A stretch of DNA of 64,000 nt from JAHEEL01 sp963700375 (GCA_963700375.1 CAVOXF010000002.1:310001-374000), one strand, 5' to 3'. Shown: positions 52,302 to 62,032, numbered from the stretch's first letter. The notes: generated from the sequence alone by a model not told the origin. A program made the numbers and translations.

Positions 52302-53291
52302 TCATTCGGGCTTCGCTGATCTTCCCATGAGCAGGGCGATCGCTTCCGAGACCGAGGCGCCGTCGTAGAGGACGCGGCCCACCTGTTCGGCGATGGGCAT
52401 CTCGACCTCGTAGCGATCGGCGAGGGCGAGGATTCCCCCGGTGGACTTGACGCCCTCTGCAACCATGCTCATCTCCGAGACGATCTCGTCGATCGTCTTG
52501 CCGCGGCCGAGTCCGAGCCCCACCCGGTGGTTCCGGCTCTCGGTCGACATGCACGTCGCGATGAGGTCACCCATGCCGGCCAGGCCGGCGAACGTGGCGG
52601 TGCGGCCGCCCATCGCCGCGCCGAGCCGCGACATCTCGACGAGCGCTCGGGTCATCAGCATCGAGACCGTGTTGAGGCCGAATCCGAGGCCTTCCGTCAT
52701 GCCGGCGGCCAGGGCCATGACGTTCTTGAGTGCTCCAGCGCTCTCCGCCCCGATCACGTCGGTATTCGTGTACACCCGGAACCGCGAGCCCATGAAGAGG
52801 GCTTGGAGTTCAGTCGCCGTGTCCTCGTTCTCCATTGCGATCACGGTCGCCGCGGGTTGGCCGGCCATGATCTCTCTGGCGAGATTCGGCCCGGTGAGCG
52901 CACCGATGCGAGAACGATCGTGGTCCGGGAGGACGTCCAAGGTCACCTCGGTCATTCGCATCAGCGTCGGCTGTTCGATGCCCTTGGTGAGCGAGACAAT
53001 TGGCGTCTCGGGGGCGAGCAGCGGCGCAGCCTGTTCGAGCACCGCGCGGTAGCCGTGCGAGGGCACACCCATGACGACCACATCGGCGCCCTCGACGGCT
53101 GCCTCGACGAATGGTGTTGCCTGCAGCTCGGCCGGAAGGTCGAAACCCGGGAGGTAGTCGGGGTTCGTCCCCTCCTGGATGAGGTCTGCGAGTTCCGGGC
53201 GCCGGCACCACAGCACGGTTTCAGCACGCGGGGCGAGCATTGCCGCGACGGTCGTTCCCCAGGATCCGGCTCCAATGACGGCGACCTTCAT
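52302..53291 (-). CDS. gpsA: Glycerol-3-phosphate dehydrogenase [NAD(P)+]
   Basis: 329 residues. GAGSWGTTVAAML binds NAD(P); LTGPNLAREIMAGQPAA, ESAGALKNVMALAAGM with the catalytic Lys and GLAGMGDLIATC are GpsA hallmarks. It makes sn-glycerol-3-phosphate from DHAP for phospholipid synthesis. ATG 53291 has GGAGG upstream; the frame is open to 53462. Divergent from the PIN-PhoH gene. Confidence 0.97.
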   Translation of the reverse strand: MKVAVIGAGSWGTTVAAMLAPRAETVLWCRRPELADLIQEGTNPDYLPGFDLPAELQATPFVEAAVEGADVVVMGVPSHGYRAVLEQAAPLLAPETPIVSLTKGIEQPTLMRMTEVTLDVLPDHDRSRIGALTGPNLAREIMAGQPAATVIAMENEDTATELQALFMGSRFRVYTNTDVIGAESAGALKNVMALAAGMTEGLGFGLNTVSMLMTRALVEMSRLGAAMGGRTATFAGLAGMGDLIATCMSTESRNHRVGLGLGRGKTIDEIVSEMSMVAEGVKSTGGILALADRYEVEMPIAEQVGRVLYDGASVSEAIALLMGRSAKPE

Positions 53292-53410
53292 GGTTCCTCC
53301 TTTCCCGTTCCCGGAGTATGACACGGAGAGGAGTCCGACCGGGGTCCTTGAATTCCGCCCGCAACCCGGCGACGCTGACGGCGACACGTACCGTGCGAGA
53401 GCGAGGCCCT

Positions 53411-54721
53411 TTGACGACCACGAACTACGTCCTCGATACCTGCGTTCTGCTGGCCGATCCACATGCCCCGCTCAGATTCGATGAACATCAAGTGGTGCTT
53501 CCGCTCGTCGTAGTTGAAGAACTCGACCGGCAGAAGACCCGGATGGATGAGGTTGGAGCAAATGCCCGGGCCGCGATACGGCTCCTGGAGGAGCTCGGTG
53601 CCTCCGAACCGGGAGGTCTGGCCGCACCGACAACGCTCGCGACCGGAGGATCGCTCCGTCTCGAATTGAACGGCGTGACCTCGGACCGACTGCCGGATGT
53701 GCTCGACCCGAACACCTCCGATCATCGGATCCTCGCGACCTGCCTGAACCTCGTCGATCGCGGCACCCGGACCGTGCTTGTGACGAAGGACGCCGCCTTG
53801 CGCATCAAGGGCGCCCAACTCGGCGTCATGGTTGAGGACTACCGCGGCGACACCGTTCCCGTCGACGAGTCCTATCGGGGCGTCGCCGAACTCGAAGTGC
53901 CGGGTGAGGCCGTGGACGAGCTCTTTCGCAGCGGGAAGGTAACGATCGAGAACACAGAACTGGTCATCAACCAGTTTGTCGTCCTCCACGGGCTTGGTTC
54001 TCAGTCCGGGCTCGGCCGGGTCGTCGATGACGGCGACCGTGCCGTTGTCACCAGGGTTCCTGGGAGCCGCCACGTGTTCGGGGTCGAGACCAAGAACATG
54101 CGGCAGGCCTTTGCCTTGGATCTCCTGATGGATCCGGATGTCGCGGCCGTTTCCGTGATGGGCATGGCAGGAACCGGCAAGACGTTCCTCGCCCTCGCCG
54201 CTGCGCTGGAGCAAGTGCTCGAGCTCGGGCGCTACCGGAGGGTCTCGGTGTATCGGCCGTTGGTCGCCGTCGGCCGCCAGGAAGTCGGGTTCCTTCCCGG
54301 GGATTTGACCGACAAACTCGAACCGTGGATGGCTGCGGTGCATGACAACCTGCACGCCCTGTTCGCCAACGCCGAGGGGTCGCCACGGGACGCCGTCGAC
54401 GAGCTGTTCGAGCGCGATGTCCTCGAGATGGCGGCGGTCACCTATCTCAGGGGACGGTCGATCACCGGAGAGCTCGTCATCGTCGACGAGGCTCAGAACC
54501 TCGAACTACCAACACTGAAGGTGATCCTGACGCGGATGGGTGCGGGATCGAAGGTGGTGTTCTGTGGCGACCTCACGCAGGTCGACAACCCATACATCTC
54601 CCCGTTCGGTGGGCTGGCGGCCATGATCGAGAAGTTCAAGGGAAATCCGCTGTTTGGGCACATCACCCTCGACCGGACCGTCCGTAGTCCGCTCGCCGAG
54701 TACGCAGCGAACATCCTCTAG
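53411..54721 (+). CDS. PIN-PhoH fusion ATPase/ribonuclease
   Basis: 436 residues from TTG 53411 (GAGG 5 nt before). N-terminal PIN domain with acidic residues in YVLDTCVLL, VVEELDR and TSDHRILATC; C-terminal PhoH helicase-like ATPase with MGMAGTGKTFLALA and VIVDEAQNL. Such PhoH2-type proteins unwind and cleave RNA. No antitoxin-like small gene precedes it, unlike mycobacterial phoAT-phoH2. The 3' end is 3 nt from the convergent hflX stop. Confidence 0.93.
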   Translation: MTTTNYVLDTCVLLADPHAPLRFDEHQVVLPLVVVEELDRQKTRMDEVGANARAAIRLLEELGASEPGGLAAPTTLATGGSLRLELNGVTSDRLPDVLDPNTSDHRILATCLNLVDRGTRTVLVTKDAALRIKGAQLGVMVEDYRGDTVPVDESYRGVAELEVPGEAVDELFRSGKVTIENTELVINQFVVLHGLGSQSGLGRVVDDGDRAVVTRVPGSRHVFGVETKNMRQAFALDLLMDPDVAAVSVMGMAGTGKTFLALAAALEQVLELGRYRRVSVYRPLVAVGRQEVGFLPGDLTDKLEPWMAAVHDNLHALFANAEGSPRDAVDELFERDVLEMAAVTYLRGRSITGELVIVDEAQNLELPTLKVILTRMGAGSKVVFCGDLTQVDNPYISPFGGLAAMIEKFKGNPLFGHITLDRTVRSPLAEYAANIL

Positions 54722-54724
54722 GAG

Positions 54725-56047
54725 TCACTCGCTCAGCACGTAGGCGCTGAGGCGCTCGGCGATCGCTGCCGGGAGACGGACCGTGACTTCCGTTCCTTCT
54801 TCGCCGTGCTGTTCATCGAGCACCTCGCCGGCTTCGTGGACTGCGGCCACGACATCGCCCCGGTCGTACGGAATCAGGAGGGTCGCCTTCACGGTGACGG
54901 CGTCGAGACCCTCGACGATGGCGGCCGTCACATCTTCGATATTCGCTCCCGTGAGCGCTGACGTGGCGACCGACCCCTCGTAGACCGTCAGAAGCCGGCG
55001 AACGACGGCCGGTTCGGCGATGTCGATCTTGTTGAAGATGAGGATCTCGGGGACGTCGGCCGCATCGATCTCGTTCAGGACCTCCCTCACTGCGGCAATC
55101 TGACCGTCGGGATCCGGGTCCGACGCGTCGACGACGTGTACGTGCAGATCGGCGTCGGCCGCTTCTTCGAGGGTCGAGCGGAAGGCCTCGACGAGTTCGT
55201 GAGGGAGCCGGCGAACGAACCCAACCGTGTCGGACATCAAGGCTCGATGGCCGTCCGGGAGATCGAGCTTCCGTACCGTCGATCCGAGCGTCGCGAACAG
55301 GCGATCCTCGACGAGGACATCGGCCTCGGTCAGGCGGTTGAACAGCGTCGACTTCCCTGCATTCGTGTACCCGACGATTGCGGCGACGGGCAGTCCGGAC
55401 CGCTTGCGAGACTTGGCCCTCGTGTCTGCCGACCGAGCGGCCTCTTTCAACTCGCGCTCGATCTTGGAGACCCGTTCGAGAATCCGGCGACGATCGGTCT
55501 CGAGCTTCGTCTCACCGGGGCCGCGGGTGCCGATGCCTGCACCGAGTCTCGACAACTCCACACCCTTGCCTCGGAGGCGAGGGAGCCGGTACCGGTGCTG
55601 GGCCAACTCCACCTGGAGGCGACCCTCGTGGGTGTGCGCATGCTGGGCGAAGATGTCGAGGATCAGGGCGACGCGGTCGACGACGTCACACTGAAAGGCC
55701 TGCTGGAGGTTGCGCTGCTGAGCGGGGGAGAGTTCGTTGTCGAACACCACGACATCGATGTCGAGCATGTGCGACTCGGCCACGAGTTCCGAGAGCTTCC
55801 CCTTGCCGATGAAGGTCGCCGGGTCGGGACGGTCCCTGCGCACGAGGACGGCCTCAACGGGGTCGGATCCGGCGGTGTCGGTGAGAAGCTCGAGTTCTTC
55901 GAGGCTCCGGTCCCCTTCGGTGAGGGCGCTCCCGTCGTGCACCATTCCAATGAGCAGCGCTCGCTGCCGAACGACATCGAGGTCGGTGACCGACGCCGTG
56001 AGGCGCCGCCGACTCCGCGCCACGTGAGATCGGGAATCATCGGTCAT
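54725..56047 (-). CDS. hflX: GTPase HflX
   Basis: 440 residues. N-terminal HflX domain (VFDNELSPAQQRNLQQAF, RLPRLRGKGVELSRLGAGIGTRGPGETKLE), then the G domain with GYTNAGKS, SDTVGFVRRLPHELVEAF and FNKID. It splits stalled 70S ribosomes under stress or antibiotic exposure. ATG 56047 is favoured by a -10 box 6 nt upstream; the frame is open to 56155. Confidence 0.97.
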   Translation of the reverse strand: MTDDSRSHVARSRRRLTASVTDLDVVRQRALLIGMVHDGSALTEGDRSLEELELLTDTAGSDPVEAVLVRRDRPDPATFIGKGKLSELVAESHMLDIDVVVFDNELSPAQQRNLQQAFQCDVVDRVALILDIFAQHAHTHEGRLQVELAQHRYRLPRLRGKGVELSRLGAGIGTRGPGETKLETDRRRILERVSKIERELKEAARSADTRAKSRKRSGLPVAAIVGYTNAGKSTLFNRLTEADVLVEDRLFATLGSTVRKLDLPDGHRALMSDTVGFVRRLPHELVEAFRSTLEEAADADLHVHVVDASDPDPDGQIAAVREVLNEIDAADVPEILIFNKIDIAEPAVVRRLLTVYEGSVATSALTGANIEDVTAAIVEGLDAVTVKATLLIPYDRGDVVAAVHEAGEVLDEQHGEEGTEVTVRLPAAIAERLSAYVLSE

Positions 56048-56053
56048 GAGTGG

Positions 56054-56059
56054 AGTATG
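56054..56059 (-). promoter_or_regulatory. -10 box CATACT (leaderless hflX)
   Basis: CATACT on the minus strand ends 6 nt before ATG 56047. Confidence 0.45.
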
Positions 56060-56243
56060 GCGTGAATGGGGGAGCAACGAGCGGGACCCGATCGGCCACT
56101 CGGCTACGGCTTCGGGCCGGCGAACGGCGACCGGCGAACGGCGAAGGCCTTGCACTTCCAGGTCCTTCCGGCCTATCTTGCCTCGACCCCGGCGCTTGCC
56201 CGGGGTTCCTGGTTATCCAGGGCTCTCATTTGGAGGCAAAACC

Positions 56244-57581
56244 ATGAGCGACAATATGAAGAAGTGGCTCCCGTGGATCTTGGTCGCCGCCGTCGCTGTC
56301 ATCATCGTCGTTGTTATCGCCGTGAACGCTGGCGGAGACGACGACACTGCGGCAGAAACGACGACGACGGCCGTTGAGGATTCCACGACCACCACAGTCG
56401 GGGAAGAGACCACGACGACGGTCGAAGATACGACCACGTCGACCACCGAAGCACCGATGGCCTACGAGCCGATCCCGGTCAAGATCGGCACCGTGCTCCC
56501 CCAGACCGGGCAGCTCGCACCGATCATCGAAGCCCTCGAGAATCCCATCAAGATGGGCGTGGACGAGATGAACGCGGTCTCTGCGGGGCTCGTGACCGTT
56601 GACTTCGGCGACTCGGGGACCGACCCGAACATCGCATCGACAACAGTCGACAAGTACCTGACCGGTGACTACGCCGGGATCATTGGTGCGGCCGCTTCCG
56701 GGGTCTCACTTTCGATCGTTGACAAGGTCCAGGGCAGCGGCGTCGCGATGTGCTCGGGCTCGAACACCGCAGCCACCCTCAGCTCTCCCGACTACGACCC
56801 GTACTACAGCCGCACGGCGCCTTCGGACAACCTCCAGGCGCCGACACTCGCCGACGTCATCGCCGAGGATGCTCCGGCTTCGGTTGCTGTTCTGTGGCGC
56901 AATGACGACTACGGCGTTGGATTCGGTTCGCTCCTTGCCGCCGAACTCGACGGTGTTGTCGTACTCGCTCAGGCGTACGACGCTGCCGCCGGGTCGTTCG
57001 CGACGGAGGCTCAGGCCGTCGTAGCCAGCGGTGCCGAGGCGCTTGCGATGATCACGTTCGAAGAGGGCGGACAGCTTCTCCTCGACCTCGAGAGCGCAGG
57101 CTTCACGGGCCAGGTCTATGTCGCAGACGGGTTCAAGGACACCGTCGGCTCCGACCAACTGGGCGGCAATACGGCGCTGCTCGACGGCATCAAGGGCACC
57201 GCTCCGTCGGCTTCACCGGAGAACGGCGAAGCAACATTCCCGGCGCGGCTCGAAGCTGCGTTCCCCGGAACCGCGACGATCTTCTCGGCCCAGATGTACG
57301 ACTGCCTCGTGGTGACGGTGCTCGCAGCACAGGCTGCACAGAGCGCCGATCCGACGGTGTTCATCGCTGAGGTCGGAAACGTCACCAGGGATGGGGAGAA
57401 GTGCTCGCTCTTCGTGGACTGCTTCAACCTGCTGATGACCGGTGCCGACATCGACTATGACGGTGCGTCTGGTCCGCTCGACTTCGATGCGAGCAACGAG
57501 CCGACGATCGGCACGTACGACATCTTCCTCTACGACGCCGAAGGAGCCACCACGACGCTCGCGCAGGTCGTTGGCGGCTGA
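56244..57581 (+). CDS. ABC transporter substrate-binding protein, branched-chain amino acid type
   Basis: 445 residues. An N-terminal transmembrane anchor (WLPWILVAAVAVIIVVVIAV), a Thr/Glu linker (about 35-75), then a type I periplasmic-binding fold: VKIGTVLPQTGQLAP, IIGAAASGVSLSI, SVAVLWRNDDYGVGFG, AEALAMITFEEGG. It lacks a lipobox Cys, so it is held by an uncleaved anchor. It delivers ligand to the LivHMGF transporter encoded convergently downstream. The ligand may be an amino acid, amide or urea-like compound. ATG 56244 has GGAGG 7-8 nt upstream. Confidence 0.92.
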   Translation: MSDNMKKWLPWILVAAVAVIIVVVIAVNAGGDDDTAAETTTTAVEDSTTTTVGEETTTTVEDTTTSTTEAPMAYEPIPVKIGTVLPQTGQLAPIIEALENPIKMGVDEMNAVSAGLVTVDFGDSGTDPNIASTTVDKYLTGDYAGIIGAAASGVSLSIVDKVQGSGVAMCSGSNTAATLSSPDYDPYYSRTAPSDNLQAPTLADVIAEDAPASVAVLWRNDDYGVGFGSLLAAELDGVVVLAQAYDAAAGSFATEAQAVVASGAEALAMITFEEGGQLLLDLESAGFTGQVYVADGFKDTVGSDQLGGNTALLDGIKGTAPSASPENGEATFPARLEAAFPGTATIFSAQMYDCLVVTVLAAQAAQSADPTVFIAEVGNVTRDGEKCSLFVDCFNLLMTGADIDYDGASGPLDFDASNEPTIGTYDIFLYDAEGATTTLAQVVGG

Positions 57582-57595
57582 TCGTCCGAACGATC

Positions 57596-57627
57596 ATCGA
57601 TCAACGGAAGTATCGATCAACGGAAGT
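57596..57627. repeat. Tandem duplication of 16 bp
   Basis: ATCGATCAACGGAAGT occurs twice in a row, directly before the terminator palindrome. Confidence 0.9.
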
Positions 57628-57653
57628 GGGGCCCGGCATATGCCGGGCCCCAC
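57626..57653. terminator. Bidirectional terminator, perfect 28-nt palindrome
   Basis: GTGGGGCCCGGCA-TA... is self-complementary over its whole length and lies between the convergent substrate-binding-protein gene and livF. Confidence 0.85.
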
Positions 57654-57677
57654 TCCTGTGCTTGGCGACCGGCGTTC

Positions 57678-58406
57678 CTAGTCGACCTTCCCCAACGTTC
57701 CGAGATAGAGATCAATCACTCGTGAATCGTGGAGGAGATCCTTACCAGGTCCGCTGTGTGCGTTCCGTCCCTGGTCGAGGACGTAGGCGCGATCTGCGAT
57801 CTGGAGGCACCGGCGTGCATTCTGCTCGACCATGATGATCGACACGCCAGAGTCGGCGATGAGGCGAACCCGCTCGAACACGAGATCTTGATTCGCTGGG
57901 GAGAGTCCCGCGGACGGTTCGTCCAGCAGGAGCACGCTCGGATCCATCATGAGGGCGCGGCCGATCGCCACCATCTGCCGTTCACCGCCGGAGAGGAAAC
58001 CTGCTCTCTGCTCCGACCGATCGGCGAGCAGGGGGAAGATGTCCACGACGGCTGCGAGTCGCTCATTCCAGGCCTTCGGGTTGAGGTAGAGGCCCATGCG
58101 GAGATTGTCTTCAACGGTGAGCGACGGGAACACGTTGGAGCGCTGCGGCACGTAGCCCACGCCGAGCGCCACGAGTTCGTGAGCGGCCAGATTCGAGATG
58201 TCGCGGCCCCGCAGCGTCACGAAACCATCCCTGACGGGCACGAGACCGAAGATGGCCTTGATGAGCGTCGACTTCCCGGCCCCGTTCGGGCCGATGATGC
58301 CAACGAGGTCGCCGTCGTTGAGCGTGAGATCGACGCCGCGCAGGATGTCGACGCCTGGCAGGTAGCCCGCAACAACGGCGTCGGCGACAAGGAGATGGCT
58401 GCTCAT
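57678..58406 (-). CDS. livF: Branched-chain amino acid-type ABC transporter ATPase LivF
   Basis: 242 residues. Walker A GPNGAGKSTLIK, signature LSGGERQMVAIGRAL and Walker B VLLLDEPSAGLS, with the YVPQRSNVFPSLTVEDNL segment typical of LivF. Last gene of livH-livM-livG-livF; ATGA overlap with livG. Confidence 0.95.
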   Translation of the reverse strand: MSSHLLVADAVVAGYLPGVDILRGVDLTLNDGDLVGIIGPNGAGKSTLIKAIFGLVPVRDGFVTLRGRDISNLAAHELVALGVGYVPQRSNVFPSLTVEDNLRMGLYLNPKAWNERLAAVVDIFPLLADRSEQRAGFLSGGERQMVAIGRALMMDPSVLLLDEPSAGLSPANQDLVFERVRLIADSGVSIIMVEQNARRCLQIADRAYVLDQGRNAHSGPGKDLLHDSRVIDLYLGTLGKVD

Positions 58407-59230
58407 GAGGCTGCTTCTCCGTGATGCTCGCCAAGGTAGGCATCGATGACGGCCCGGTTCTTGGCGATGACCTCGGGTGGGCCTTCGGCGATGACCCTAC
58501 CCTCGGCCATCACGACAACCCAGTCCGAGATCTCCTGGACGACATCCATGTCGTGTTCGACGAAGACCACGGTCTTGCCCCCATCTCTCAAGCCGGTGAT
58601 GTGCTTGAGAAGGGACTGCGTGAGAGCGGGGTTCACACCGGCCATCGGCTCGTCAAGCATCACGACGTCGGGTTCCATCATGAGCGCCCGGGCCATCTCG
58701 AGGAGCTTCCTCTGGCCACCGGAGAGACTGCCGGCGAACTCGTCGGTCATGTGATCCAGACCGAACCGTTCGAGGAGTTCGTTCGCCCGGATCTCGTTGG
58801 CGTCCTCGGTAGCGCGCCAACCGCCGGTGAGCGCCCCCCAGAGCCCCTCGCCCTTGTTGTCCTTGGCCGCTACCAGCATGTTGTCCATCACGGTGAGCCG
58901 TGCGAGAGAGCGCGTGAGTTGGAATGTGCGCACCATGCCGCGTCGCGCAACCTGGAACGCTGCGATTCCGACAAGCGCACCACCGTTGAGGTGCCACTCA
59001 CCGAAGTCGGGTGTGTCGAACCCGGTGAGCAGGTTGAAGAGCGTGGTCTTGCCCGCCCCGTTGGGTCCGATGAGCGACGTCACCGTGTGACGTTGGATCT
59101 CCAGGTGTTTGACATCGACTGCGCGGAGGCCGCCGAACGATCGTTGAAGATCGCTGGCTACGAGCACCGGATCGGGCTTGTGGACCCCAGGCTCCGGGGC
59201 GATACCGTACATGGGGTGATCAGCGTTCAT
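58403..59230 (-). CDS. livG: Branched-chain amino acid-type ABC transporter ATPase LivG
   Basis: 275 residues. Walker A GPNGAGKTTLFNLLTG, signature LSGGQRKLLEMARAL, Walker B VVMLDEPMAGVNP, and the C-terminal VVVMAEGRVIAEGPP of LivG. An N-terminal extension of about 20 residues (MYGIAPEPGVHKPDP) precedes the domain. It overlaps livM by 11 nt. Confidence 0.95.
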   Translation of the reverse strand: MNADHPMYGIAPEPGVHKPDPVLVASDLQRSFGGLRAVDVKHLEIQRHTVTSLIGPNGAGKTTLFNLLTGFDTPDFGEWHLNGGALVGIAAFQVARRGMVRTFQLTRSLARLTVMDNMLVAAKDNKGEGLWGALTGGWRATEDANEIRANELLERFGLDHMTDEFAGSLSGGQRKLLEMARALMMEPDVVMLDEPMAGVNPALTQSLLKHITGLRDGGKTVVFVEHDMDVVQEISDWVVVMAEGRVIAEGPPEVIAKNRAVIDAYLGEHHGEAAS

Positions 59231-60212
59231 CGATCAACGCCTCCTCCCTGGATCCCAGGATGCCTTGTGGTCGGAAGATCATCAGCACCATCATGCCGAT
59301 GCCCACAAGGACCAACTTCACCTGGCCGGCGGCTGCCGGTGTGAGGAGATCACCAACCCAGTCGATGTTGGCTTGCGAGTTGACCATGAGCGCATCGATA
59401 GTGAAGAAGAGGAACTGGAAGACGACGGCCCCGACGATCGGGCCGAGGATCGTGCCGGCACCGCCCAGGATGACGATGACGTAGAGGATGAACGTCACCT
59501 GCGGCAGATAGGCGTCGGGGGTCACGTTCTGCTGCTCGATGGCGAGCAGCATCCCGGCAACGCCACCGATCGCTCCACCGATCATCAGAGCCTGGAGCTT
59601 GTAGGCGAAGACGTTCTTGCCGAGGGAGGTTGTTGCGTCCTCATCTTCCCGGATTGCCTTGAGGACACGACCCCATGGGCTGTTGATGAGTCGCCTGACA
59701 AGGAGGATGAGCAGCGCCGCGATCGTCCAGCCGACGATCATGACCCACAGCTTGCGGCCCGTGACTACCAGGCTCCCGATGCCATACAGTTCTGCCGGCG
59801 GGAAGGGATTGAGATCGAAGAAGGAGTCTGCGAAGCGCTGAATGCCGAACACGCCATTGGTGAGCGGTTCTGCCCAACTCGAGCGGACGACGAGGCGGAT
59901 CACTTCGGCGGCAGCGATCGTGGTTATGGCGAGGTAGTCGGCCCGCAGGCGGAGGGTCGGCAAACCAAGGAGGAAGCCGAGGAAGGCCGCAACGAGGATT
60001 CCTACGATGATGCCGAGCCAGAGCGGCCCGCCGAATTCCACGGTGATCGCCATGCCGTAGGCCCCGACGAGCATGAACGCGACATGGCCGAAGTTGAGTA
60101 GGCCGGCGTAGCCGAACTGGAGGTTGAGTCCAATCGCCGAGATCGCGTAGGCCGCGGTAACCGGGCCGATCGTGGCGAGGATGCCATCAATGAAGACGCT
60201 GCCCCAATCCAT
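59220..60212 (-). CDS. livM: ABC transporter permease LivM
   Basis: 330 residues with about eight to nine helices. GYAGLLNFGHVAFMLVGAYGMA and GRVLKAIREDEDATTSLGKN (the EAA-like coupling loop) and GGAGTILGPIVGAVVF identify LivM. ATG 60212 shares one base with the livH stop (TGATG), which defines the start although the frame is open to 60917. Confidence 0.95.
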   Translation of the reverse strand: MDWGSVFIDGILATIGPVTAAYAISAIGLNLQFGYAGLLNFGHVAFMLVGAYGMAITVEFGGPLWLGIIVGILVAAFLGFLLGLPTLRLRADYLAITTIAAAEVIRLVVRSSWAEPLTNGVFGIQRFADSFFDLNPFPPAELYGIGSLVVTGRKLWVMIVGWTIAALLILLVRRLINSPWGRVLKAIREDEDATTSLGKNVFAYKLQALMIGGAIGGVAGMLLAIEQQNVTPDAYLPQVTFILYVIVILGGAGTILGPIVGAVVFQFLFFTIDALMVNSQANIDWVGDLLTPAAAGQVKLVLVGIGMMVLMIFRPQGILGSREEALIDER

Positions 60213-61495
60213 CAGCCGATCCTCTCCCTTGTGCCGAAGAGGCCCTGTGGCCGGACCAGAAGCATCAAGATGAGAACGACAAGCCCGACCGCGGTCTTGA
60301 GTTCGTTCGGGACGAAGAGCGTGCTCATTTCGACAGCCAGGCCGACGACAAATCCACCGACCATCGCCCCGTACGCGGTACCGAGACCGCCGAGCACGAC
60401 GGCCGCGAAGATCAGCAGAAGAAGACTGAAGCCCATATCCCACTGGACGGCTTCGTTGAGCCCGAAGAAGATGCCACCGAGCGCTGCGAGGCCGCCCGCG
60501 AGCATCCAGGTGATCAGAATCACCCGGTTCACGTCGATCCCCGAGGACTCGGCGAGGTCGGCGTCGTCGGAGACTGCCCGCATTGCTGTCCCTGCACGGC
60601 TGCGCTGAAGGAAGAGTCCGACGCCGGCAAGGACGACGAGAGCGACGGCGATGGTGATGAGGTTCTTCGGGACGACCGAGATGCCAAGAACCTCGGTCGG
60701 CGGCTGTCCGGCGAAGTCGGGATAGGCTCTCGGCTCGCCGCCGAAGATGATGAGGATCAGGTGACGCACGGCGAACGAGAGACCGATGGAGACCACCATC
60801 ATCGCCACGAGGCCGGTATTGCGAAGCCGGAGCGGCTTCCAGAGGCCCTGCTCTTGTGCCCAGCCGAAGGCGGCCCCAACAAGAACGGCGGGAACGGCGG
60901 CGATGGCGAGAGGCCACTGCGGGCCGGCCGGTGAGGCATGGAAGAAGTAGGCGGCAACGGCACCGAGGGTCACCATTTCCGCATGAGCGAAGTTGACCAG
61001 TCCTGTGACCCCGAAGACGAGCGAAAGGCCAACCGCACAGAGTGCGATGATCGCGCCGAGCTTCAAGCCGGAGATGAAGAGGGCACCAACCCGTTCGTAG
61101 GTCGACGTCGATGACACCGTGCCTTCGCCGAGGGGGAAGATCACCTTCTTTGCCTGCCCTTCCCGGACGTTGACCTCCGAGAACTCTTCCTTGGTCGGGT
61201 CGGTCAGTCCGATGCCGTCGGGGAGGGTCGAGGTGTCAAGGCGTACCTGATAGACACCTGCCCCGGGGACTGCGACTTCCCAGGTGCCGTCCGCGATGGA
61301 ATCGCCGCTGCCGACTTCTGCACCGTCCAGCGTGACCACGATGGTGACGCCCTCCACGGGCGACTTCTCCTCGCCGACGGTCTGGATGAGCTTCCCGCCA
61401 ATCGACTCGCCGGCGGCGATGGACGCGGCAGGAGAGACCGCGACGAGCAGGATCGTCGCGAGCCAGAACCATGCGAAGCGGGCACGTCGTGACAC
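60212..61495 (-). CDS. livH: ABC transporter permease LivH with N-terminal extracytoplasmic beta-sandwich-like domain
   Basis: 427 residues, versus about 290-310 for ordinary LivH. Residues 1-28 are a signal-like helix; about 29-125 (GKLIQTVGEEKSPVEGVTIVV, GDSIADGTWEVAVPGAGVYQV) resemble a carboxypeptidase-regulatory/Ig-like beta sandwich and would lie outside the membrane. The permease follows: VGLSLVFGVTGLVNFAHAEM, AMRAVSDDADLAESSGIDV and VLGGLGTAYGAMVGGF. The extra domain could contact the anchored substrate-binding protein. First gene of the liv operon, GTG start with leaderless promoter. Confidence 0.93.
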   Translation of the reverse strand: MSRRARFAWFWLATILLVAVSPAASIAAGESIGGKLIQTVGEEKSPVEGVTIVVTLDGAEVGSGDSIADGTWEVAVPGAGVYQVRLDTSTLPDGIGLTDPTKEEFSEVNVREGQAKKVIFPLGEGTVSSTSTYERVGALFISGLKLGAIIALCAVGLSLVFGVTGLVNFAHAEMVTLGAVAAYFFHASPAGPQWPLAIAAVPAVLVGAAFGWAQEQGLWKPLRLRNTGLVAMMVVSIGLSFAVRHLILIIFGGEPRAYPDFAGQPPTEVLGISVVPKNLITIAVALVVLAGVGLFLQRSRAGTAMRAVSDDADLAESSGIDVNRVILITWMLAGGLAALGGIFFGLNEAVQWDMGFSLLLLIFAAVVLGGLGTAYGAMVGGFVVGLAVEMSTLFVPNELKTAVGLVVLILMLLVRPQGLFGTRERIG

Positions 61496-61503
61496 GTCCG
61501 GCG

Positions 61504-61509
61504 AGTGTA
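61504..61509 (-). promoter_or_regulatory. -10 box TACACT (leaderless liv operon)
   Basis: TACACT on the minus strand is 8 nt before GTG 61495. Confidence 0.55.
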
Positions 61510-61597
61510 GGTGCTGCTGGGAGCTCGATGTCGTCTGAATCGGTCCGGCACGATTCGAGGTAGGCGACTATGTTCGTGGTGCAGGGAAGGGGTCGAT

Positions 61598-62032
61598 ATG
61601 CAACGGAAGGTCGCAGGGATTCTCGAGGAGAAGGGCACCGGCGTTTGGTCGGTCTCGCCCGACGATACGGTCCTCTCGGCGCTCGAAACGATGGCGCAGC
61701 ACAACGTCGGGGCAGTCCTCGTCCTCGACGGCGACGATCTGAGCGGCATTCTCACCGAGCGGGACTACGCCAGGAAGGTCAAGCTGGCGGAGCTCGGGTC
61801 CGCCGAGACACCGGTCGCGAACGTGATGACCACGGTCGTGCACACCGTGGCGCCGAGCACGTCGGTCGCCGAGTGCATGCAGATGATGACCGACCGGCGG
61901 GTCCGACATCTTCCGGTCCTGGACGATGATGGACGCCTGATCGGCATTATCTCGATCGGGGACGTCGTGAAGGCGATGATGGCTCAGCAGCGCGACTTGA
62001 TCGCCGACCTCGAGCGCTACATCACCGGCTAA
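61598..62032 (+). CDS. CBS domain pair protein
   Basis: 144 residues, two CBS motifs with little else: VWSVSPDDTVLSALETMAQHNVGAVLVLDGDDLSGILTERD and VHTVAPSTSVAECMQMMTDRRVRHLPVLDDD. Free-standing CBS pairs bind adenine nucleotides and regulate partners. The frame is open to 61511; ATG 61598 begins at the domain. The TAA stop abuts a palindromic repeat. Confidence 0.92.
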   Translation: MQRKVAGILEEKGTGVWSVSPDDTVLSALETMAQHNVGAVLVLDGDDLSGILTERDYARKVKLAELGSAETPVANVMTTVVHTVAPSTSVAECMQMMTDRRVRHLPVLDDDGRLIGIISIGDVVKAMMAQQRDLIADLERYITG

